NCBI GenBank assembly: GCA_030770535.1
Contig: JASVEC010000027.1
Location: forward strand, 186,001 to 250,000
DNA: 64,000 bases
Direction of reading: 5' to 3'
Source: Batkoa obscura
Lineage: Eukaryota; Entomophthoromycota; Entomophthoromycetes; Entomophthorales; Batkoaceae
Made by a program: the position numbers and the translations under genes. This document shows, piece by piece, positions 57,124 through 64,000 of the stretch (position 1 is its first letter; each line of letters begins with the position of its first letter). The notes beneath the pieces are model-generated. The model did no database searches. It had not been told where the DNA came from and saw only the letters and a program-made list of their open reading frames with translations.

Positions 57124-58202
57124 TTAAAACGGAGATGATATTTTTTTGCTATGACTATTTCCTAAATCAATTGAAATCTTTTGAGTTTGGATTTCTGATT
57201 TGGTTCCTTTGATCATACTACTACTTGTATTTCCGTCTCTTGTTTGATAATAAGCTTTGAATTGTTCAAGTAACATAAAGGTTAATATGGTATGTGGTCC
57301 TAATCTCAAATAAGAGGGTAACCAACCTTTAAACAATGATCTTACTCCCTCTTCTTGAACTATATGGTACATTGCTTTGTAGATCTTGGCAGATTGTCCT
57401 ACTTCTTTACTACTTGACATGATTCTTGTCTTTACTACATCAATCGGGGAGCATGCTGTGGTAGCAACTATGCCCTAAAAGACTAATTAAATACATACAT
57501 TATATTAGAATATAAAAAACCTACCGCTAATAAACTAGTAACAAAGTGGGTTTTCAAGTCCTCTTTAAAATACTTAGTTGACATCAACTGTGTTTTAATA
57601 ACATCATAGGATCCAAGTTGAGATACAGTCATAATAACCGAACGTACCATACTGGTACGAAGACCTCTTAATAAGGTACTACTTCCTTCTTCCTTAATAA
57701 TTCTGAAAAAGCCCTCTAATACGTTTTTATACTTTCTTTGCATCTGCACTGGTAATTGTCGATCAGATTGCATTCTAACATTGATAACATCAAATGGATT
57801 ACCAAAGCCTCCGCCCACACAGCCTGCTAATACAGCCGAAGCTACCAAGCCGTAAAAGGGTATTTTACCATCTGGACTCTGAAATTGGCTTTTAAACCTA
57901 TCGTAGCAACCAAATCGAATTGTTGAGTAAGTCATCTGCCTCAATAGTGCAGCACCTATACCATCATACAAAGCTAAGAAACCTTGTTGCTTTAGGATAG
58001 ATTGAGCAGTCTTAACAAGTCCTGGTCCTTTTCTAAGTTTATGGTTTTGTAATTGTACTTTTAAAAGATCTTGAGGATGGGTACATAATGAAGCAAAACT
58101 ACAGGCTAAGCCACCGAACCAGAAGGGGTATTTTTCATTAGTCATTTTATTGCTGCTTTGATAATTCACTTTCGAGCTAATGGTACATTGGTTACTATTC
58201 AA
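57124..58202 (-). CDS. DIC1: Mitochondrial dicarboxylate carrier, two exons
   Basis: 342-aa inner-membrane carrier exchanging malate/succinate for phosphate. Exons 58202-57525 and 57474-57124, phase 0 (LLA|GIVATT). Three repeats with carrier signatures: THPQDLLKVQLQNH in helix 1, GNPFDVINVRMQSDR in helix 3, CSPIDVVKTRIMSSS in helix 5 (P.[D/E]..[K/R] motif kept as PQD..K, PFD..N..M and PID..K). RQMTYSTIRFGCYD and VSQLGSYDVIKTQL in helices 2 and 4 match the dicarboxylate type (substrate contacts R.T..R and Q.G.YD). The Asn in the second P.D..N signature is also present in the yeast Dic1 sequence. The C-terminus has a hydrophilic extension rich in Ser/Lys. The start may be the first Met or MTNEKYPFW 19 residues later. 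Confidence 0.92.
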
Positions 58203-58867
58203 GTAGAAGGTGTTAAGTTTAACTAAGATTCTAATTTTTTCTTATTTTGTGGATTTACCCTGAGTTAAACTAATTTTCCAGCCGTGGATTTAAACTTAAC
58301 CAATCATATTAAACTCAAAATTGGTTCATGTTTTCGAGTTGATCTGATTAGCTGCTGATGTTAAGTTTGGGTTTGGTGCTTGAGCTTAAATAAAGTAAAT
58401 CAGCCTCAGCTTAAAATTAGATGCCTATTTTTAGTGCGAATGATAGGATTATTAGTTAGTAAAATTGGTGATTGGTTATGACAATCTTTAATCATTATGA
58501 CTCTGCTGGTTAAGAATTCAACCCTTTTGATGTCTAATAATATTTAGCTAATATTAGTAAGGATTTAGTTTATTAAAAGATGTATCTATAAAAATATCAT
58601 AAAACATTAGTTGAAGTAATTAAGATTATTATCTTATTTTGGATCTAATGAAGTTAATATTATTCACTACTAAATGACACTATCCATAAAAGGCTTTTTT
58701 TAATTATTTGTTATTCTTAACTTTTTGAACTTCCAATTTAGTTATAATAAAAACATTAGTATACTAACACTTTGAAACCTTTATAATGTATTATAAATAT
58801 ACGATTCTACTATAAGTTCAAAAACAACAACCAAGTTATTATATATTTATTAAAATTAAAATAAACC
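58203..58867. promoter_or_regulatory. Promoter region of dicarboxylate carrier with CCAAT boxes
   Basis: CCAAT at 58300 and inverted copies (ATTGG) at about 58320, 58464 and 58471 within 300 bp of the carrier start. The far end is the 3' flank of the NADPH oxidase gene. No coding sequence. Confidence 0.4.
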
Positions 58868-60584
58868 CTAAAAGTTTTCTTTGTTATAATGAAACTTAGT
58901 ACCTTCATTACCCGGTTGTGAATATTGATTACAGTACATGTGAAGAGATTTAGACAAAGGTTTAGGTCCACAGAAAAACACACCAATATCTGTAGCCTTA
59001 TGTCTCTCCACTAACTTCTGGAAAATACTATTAAAGTTAGGTCTTCCAAATTGAGTTGGTGACCTTAACCCTGTCAACGCATCCTCTTTACCTACTTCGT
59101 AATTAAGTGTAAGATTACGAATTTCATCTGCCTTTAATTTTCCTGTTAAAAAGGTATTGATTTCAATAATATGGGAAGTATCCTCTTGTTCAATTACACT
59201 TAACAGCGATTGAAACCATTCAAATGCTTCTTTATCACGACAAGTCCATATAAAATATACTTTACATAATCTAGTCTGCTTACTTGGAGTGTAAAGACGA
59301 TACCAAATGGATCTAAGGATAGAAGCAAATGGAGTTACACCAATACCTGCACCTACTAGGACCGATACTTCATAATTAAACACATCTTCCGATGCAGAAC
59401 CAAAAGGCCCATCAACCATAATTGAAGGTAACGCTCTATCTAACGACTCATCGGTGGCAGCTTGTGGGGATTTAGCATTTATATCACAACCCAAACGCTC
59501 TGCAAGTGATTTGGTAAAGTTACCAGCCATTCTCATATGTATGGAAGCATAATCATCTTCTGGAGCAGAGGTTAAAGTAAATGGATGCCATTGGTGTAAA
59601 GAAACTTCTGGACAATTTAAAAAGATATATTGCCCTGCTTTCATTTTAAAATTCTTCTTTTTAAATTGAATTTCTACTACCCTTGAAGGATGGAGTACAA
59701 CCCTAGATATAAAAGTATCTCTAGAACCCCGCCACTCCCTCATAACTCTTTCATAAAGGTACAAAACACCAGAAAACGTCCAATACTTCCAAAAGGAAGC
59801 ACCTGCACAATAAGGTGGATGGTCTCTTTTAATTAAACAAAAACCACCATGGAAACTATACATTAAAAAGTAGATGGCGAATAGATGGTGGGTATACCAA
59901 AATAGCTCAAAATTTTGACGACGTACTTTACCAAGGGAGGTAACACCTATTAAAATGAGACATAATAGCATAATGCAACCTGACCATCCAGGTCCTGTCA
60001 AAAAGGTATAGTGAGCCCAACTTTTTCCAGTGATACCACCCACATTAAGGTTGGATAGTTTATAAAAATTAATAAAATGGGCGATTGAATGAGTGACAGA
60101 ATAAAAGATGACGGTCCAAGCAGTAAGTTTATGGAAAGTTCTATTTTTATCAAAAGGGATGACATGATTTAAAGGGGTAGATCTCAATAGAGAAATAATG
60201 GTACGACACATTGGTAAAAGGATTAAAGCGGTATTAATTTCAATTGGTAATGAGGTTGCTCTAGCAATAAGAAAAGACTCTTGTAGGATATCTCTTACCA
60301 CACTAAACTCACTGTTGTATTTGTAGTTTACAAAAGCAAACCCAAAAATTAAAATTTGACTAATGCACCAGATGATCATAAATACAATAGTTGAGGCTAT
60401 AAATTATATGTTAATAAAAGTTATGATGAGATCATATAAATCATTTACTTTCGTTTTTAGCATATCGTGATATCTTTTCAGCTATTGTCAGTTTATTGTA
60501 GTCTAATGGAGTTGACGGTGTCATATAATTGGGCTTGTTGCCCAACGTTTGGTATCCAGCTTTACCTTTAGCAATTTTATCCAT
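58868..60584 (-). CDS. NOX: NADPH oxidase (Nox), two exons
   Basis: 554-aa membrane enzyme passing electrons from NADPH via FAD and two hemes to O2, making superoxide for signalling. Exons 60584-60449 and 60396-58868 (A|CC). The N-terminus MDKIAKGKAGYQTLGNKP is cytosolic. The six-helix heme domain has four ligand histidines in THSIAHFINFY and FWYTHHLFAIYF. The FAD site is HQWHPFTLTSAPE. NADPH binding uses GAGIGVTPFASIL and VFFCGP, with GPFGSASEDVF between. The end FHYNKENF is the standard Nox C-terminus. No EF-hands, so not a Nox5-like form. Of the fungal types it is closer to the short NoxA/NoxB class, but the subtype cannot be set by eye. Activators (p67/NoxR, Rac) are not in the window. 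Confidence 0.95.
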
Positions 60585-61465
60585 TTTAAAGTATTCTATT
60601 CAGTAGTATCAAACTAATTGTTCAGAATAAAGGTGGTGAAAGTTGAAAGCTGCTTGAAACAAATAAAATAAAAATACAAAGTTTTAATTTTAAAAATGAG
60701 CTTCTACTATAAAAATGTTGTAATTTACTAATAGTTCCTAGTTTATTGGCCTTAAATCACTCGTTAAAAATAAATGTTTTTGGTAAATTTCTGGGGTGTT
60801 AGCCAATCATCGTGAGCTACTTTCTGCTCCTGAAATTTCTTGGCTACTTTAATTTTAATTTAAAAATTAAAGAACTAATATATATTAATAGAAACATATT
60901 CAATATATTAAAAACATAAAACTAAAAATTTCAAAAAGATACTTGTTCTAAATTTTATCAGTTTATGAAAATCACTTATCAAGGATGTTGAACTTTCATA
61001 TGAATCATTTAAAATAAGTGTTTTAATACGCCATTCCACCTCAACTTTGTTGGTTTGCAAAATTTAACGTGCCATTTTTTAACTTTTTTCCCATTTCAAG
61101 TAAATATAACTTACAGGTTTAAAATTTAATTTTCAAGAAAGATTTAAAACCAGCAAGTAACTTCAATCAAACTGGCAAATAAGTTAAAAGAGTAACAAGA
61201 CAATTTTCACAAATCAGCAAAGCTGAGTTTATAATCGTGCACAAAAAATGAACCAATACATCAATAGTAAGAACCAAAATATTATATTGTAACACAGCCT
61301 TATTTTTTATTTTTAAAGTCTATTAGAGATAAAAAAGCACTTGTTAAATAAAATAGATACTAATATTAAATAACAATTTTGGTTTTAAATGTGAATATTG
61401 GCTTTAAACCTTCCATATCGCATACTTAAGTAAGCGGATAGCTATAGCACATAAATCATTATATA
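60585..61465. other. Upstream region of NADPH oxidase gene
   Basis: AT-rich, no gene seen. Contains AGCCAATCATCG at about 60800, a further CCAAT box about 215 bp upstream of the start. Confidence 0.5.
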
Positions 61466-61561
61466 GAGGTGTTTTTTTGGTTTCATCACTTTTTACATTT
61501 GTTGTGCTATTTGAATGGAAAAATTGTTGGTAAAATTCTTAAACAAAAAAATATATCCCCA
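61466..61561 (-). mobile_element. Family A element, copy A13
   Basis: 96 bp, reverse orientation, GAGGTGTTTTTTTGG... to ...AATATATCCCCA, TA at both flanks. Divergent internally. Confidence 0.84.
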
Positions 61562-61854
61562 TATAATATAATAGCTGCACTCATAGCTAAAAAAATCAAA
61601 GTGTAGAAATCAATGGCAATGAGTATTTAAAAAAATTTATACAAAAGTAAATTATCATCATCTGTGATAAATTGGTGTTTTAAATTAATAATTAAAAAGA
61701 CAGTTAAAACTAGTTTATAACACAATACAACAATTATATTTAAAAAAGCAGTTTAATTTTCAAAAAATAGCAGCATTATGTCAATAAAACATTTAGGAGT
61801 TTTAAAAAAATAATTGACATCCTTGATAAAATAGAGTCAAACTAAAAAGTTTGA

Positions 61855-61936
61855 CGACAGCTACAGGATTTGAACCTGTGCGGGGAAACCCCATCAGATT
61901 TCAAGTCTGACTCCTTAACCACTCGGACAAACTGTC
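61855..61936 (-). tRNA. tRNA-Ser (anticodon UGA), copy 3
   Basis: 82 nt, same body as the gene at 37580-37661. Both minus-strand copies also share the sequence CTTATCTTA immediately upstream of the 5' end, a possible upstream element or duplication footprint. Confidence 0.96.
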
Positions 61937-62762
61937 TTATCTTACTTAATTTCATAGTAAAAGAAAATATATAAATTATTAAATACTCAAATCTTAGACT
62001 TTTGATCAAAAAATAAAGTTTAATATAAAAAGAGAAACCCTTTATAATTAGCACTAGATCAAACACTAATAAAAGCATTATTTATTATTTAACTCTAAAC
62101 AATATCTAATTTATTTTATCAATTGACCAAAAAAAATATACTCAATTCTCTATAATACCTGTTATTTATATTTCTTAATAAATATAGATTGATCTAAACA
62201 ATTTTTTCGAACTTTATGGGATTTTGCACCTCAACAAATAACAATGATTTATTTTGTTTCAAAATCGTAAGATAGGATAGAATAACCAAGTTTTCACAAA
62301 ATTGAAATTAATCTATAATGCAAACCGAGAATCAATTAATTTATTATCATAATACAGTAATAAAAACTCATTGATCTAGATTTATTACTATTTATTATTT
62401 AAATATACTATATTAATTCTGCTACTATTTAACATTTGGTTAATTTATACTTATTGTGACTTGAAACCCCTTTTTACAGCACAAGTTAAAGTAATAATTC
62501 TTTTATCACTTTACGATTATCTTTATTCACTTTTAGCTTGTGTTAAGGGATCTCTTTATCCCTTTAAAATAGCAGTAAAATAAAAACTAAAGACACAATA
62601 TTATTTATTTAAAATAACTTAACTATTATAATAATTAAAGGGAATGCTAATACAATAGGTAAAATAAAAACAAAAGCAAAAAAGTTCATAAAAAAATGTG
62701 GTATGGAACGCTACTTATAAATGAATACAACAAGTTGTATATTATATTATAATTCTACATTT
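61937..62762. other. Intergenic, no gene seen
   Basis: AT-rich spacer between tRNA-Ser and the 3' end of the Myb/SANT-like gene. An imperfect inverted sequence at about 62480-62540 (AGCACAAGTTAAAG / CTTTTAGCTTGTGTT) might fold, but I assign no role. Confidence 0.5.
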
Positions 62763-63893
62763 TCATTTTTTAGCAGTAAGCTCCTTTTCCGTCCTTTCTT
62801 TGGAATCAATGGGAGTAATAAAATGCTTAGGGGATGGTGATCTTCTAGTAGGTTGTCTTCTTTTTACTACGCCATCTGGACCAGCGTGATAAATAGTTGA
62901 CAGTAACTCATGCATTTCGTAGTAAAACTCGAAATTGCTAGCTCCTGAATTCAGTTGTTGAATCTGTTGATGATAATAGTGATAGTTATTATCAAAAGAT
63001 TGTCCAGAGTGAGGTGCTCCTCCTTTTGGGATATATTGAGAACCATCCGACGATTTAACTTTAGGGTTACTAGCTATCTTTTCAGTATACTTCTTATATT
63101 TTGCTACCAATACCTTCCATCTATTCTTACATTTTTCTACTGATCTTTCATACCCATATCCTCTAAGTTGGGTAGCGATCGTTGCCCATACACCTGGATG
63201 ACGACGTAAGTTAGTGAGCTCCCTTTTATGCATCAATAAAATTTGCACAAATTGTTTTGTTTCAGCATAATGCCAATTCTCAGCTCTACCTCGAATATCC
63301 TCTTCATCGTGAGAAGCCGGTAAAGTGGTTGGGGTAGGGTGAGATGGGGTTTGAGGTACACTAGAGCTATTGAGCGGGGTAGTAATACCTTCTCTTGAAA
63401 GGTGGCTTGGATATGATGGCATAGCATGATGGTTAGTAGAATAGTTATGATAATAAGGATGATTCGGGGTACTCATCATCATATTATTATACATTGGGAG
63501 TGATTCTCTTGAGATGGGGGGGATTTGAAAGCCATGAGTTGTTGGGGTACTTGGCTCGGTGTGATGTCCAGGATGGTTGAGATGAACGCTATTTGGCATG
63601 ATTGGTACAAAACTCATATTATTTTGATTGGCATGAGGTTGAGTGTTATAATGATAATGGCGCATTTGAGGGTGATTTTGAGGATGCCCTGCTGATTGAG
63701 GATAATGCTCATGGGTATCCTGATGCATGCGTGGCTCTATTTTTATAGGTTGAAGATGTTGTGGGTGATGGTTTTGATATTGTGAGTAGTAATGATGATT
63801 GGTGTTACTTACATTATTAGAGGTAGTTTGATGGGATGCTTTGCTAGGTTGATAACCATTGGATGAGGAAGGATAAGGGTTATAGTCCACCAT
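62763..63893 (-). CDS. Myb/SANT-like (trihelix) DNA-binding protein, paralogue 2
   Basis: 376-aa probable transcription factor, paralogue of the protein at 25330-26265. The N-terminal 190 residues are His/Gln/Pro/Asn/Ser-rich (for example HHPQHLQPIKIEPRMHQ). The domain begins at about residue 196: RGRAENWHYAETKQFVQILL, RRHPGVWATIATQLRGYGYE and RSVEKCKNRWKVLVAKYKK. A low-complexity loop separates it from the SNFEFYYEMHELLSTIYHAG segment, matching FEFFYPIQQLL in the other copy. The basic end VKRRQPTRRSPSPKH looks like a nuclear localisation signal. The KCKNRWK helix is identical in both paralogues, so they probably bind similar sites. Confidence 0.85.
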   Translation of the reverse strand: MVDYNPYPSSSNGYQPSKASHQTTSNNVSNTNHHYYSQYQNHHPQHLQPIKIEPRMHQDTHEHYPQSAGHPQNHPQMRHYHYNTQPHANQNNMSFVPIMPNSVHLNHPGHHTEPSTPTTHGFQIPPISRESLPMYNNMMMSTPNHPYYHNYSTNHHAMPSYPSHLSREGITTPLNSSSVPQTPSHPTPTTLPASHDEEDIRGRAENWHYAETKQFVQILLMHKRELTNLRRHPGVWATIATQLRGYGYERSVEKCKNRWKVLVAKYKKYTEKIASNPKVKSSDGSQYIPKGGAPHSGQSFDNNYHYYHQQIQQLNSGASNFEFYYEMHELLSTIYHAGPDGVVKRRQPTRRSPSPKHFITPIDSKERTEKELTAKK

Positions 63894-64000
63894 AATAATT
63901 AATTAGCTTAAGGAATTCTATTAATATTATATACTTTTGTTTTTTGAAAGAATATTAAACTAATAAAAAATATTTAAAAGTGAGAAGTTTGGAATAACTT

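Noticed and set aside
1-64000. LTR retrotransposon, LINE or CRISPR array
   Set aside because: No reverse transcriptase, integrase or long direct terminal repeats, and no regularly spaced identical repeats, were recognised on either strand.

Overview
The window is nuclear DNA of a very AT-rich fungus. The protein set is fungal and aerobic: a NADPH oxidase, a holocytochrome c synthase, a mitochondrial ClpP, an Oca1-type phosphatase, a Som1-like protein, an OCH1-like GT32 enzyme, a PTR2-type peptide transporter, and an ATP-dependent PEP carboxykinase. Introns are short (about 50-105 nt) with GTAAGT-like donors and TAG acceptors. Mitochondrial ClpP, Nox and many small introns at such low GC suggest an early-diverging lineage such as Entomophthoromycotina (Conidiobolus-like). 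That placement is inference.

Left part (1-10.4 kb): 3'-truncated cytochrome c heme lyase, a two-RRM RNA-binding protein, a GT32 glycosyltransferase, a protein with two copies of a fungal domain (DUF8032-like), tRNA-Ser(GCU), a short protein with a Hbs1/Ski7-like tail, and two small spliced genes not visible as single ORFs: a CKS1 homologue and a Som1-like protein.

10.7-17.1 kb: duplicated and decayed genes. Two GT32 pseudogenes alternate with two COPI-associated (Tvp15-like) membrane proteins, together with short inverted-repeat elements. 17.1-25.3 kb is a repeat-bearing desert with nested elements. A Myb/SANT-like protein sits at 25.3-26.3 kb, followed by an 11 kb desert to the tRNA at 37.6 kb that contains two short elements and a pure TTTTA microsatellite.

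Right part (38-64 kb): a third spliced Tvp15-like gene with its own element-interrupted pseudogene copy, tRNA-Lys, a POT peptide transporter, a Cys-rich probable GPI-anchored protein, an Oca1-like phosphatase, a zinc-ribbon protein, NAR1 (cytosolic Fe-S assembly), mitochondrial ClpP (with a 6-nt microexon), PEP carboxykinase, mitochondrial dicarboxylate carrier, NADPH oxidase and a second Myb/SANT-like protein. PEP carboxykinase and the dicarboxylate carrier are neighbours and both belong to gluconeogenic C4 metabolism. NAR1 and heme lyase are metal-cofactor genes, but not adjacent.

Mobile DNA is dominated by one ~100-bp miniature inverted-repeat family (13 copies, called family A here, TA targets) and one 457-543 bp family (3 copies, called family B, 6-8 bp target duplications). 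One family B copy lies inside a family A copy. No rRNA, CRISPR, LTR element or recognisable transposase gene was seen. Five of the six tRNA genes are serine tRNAs.
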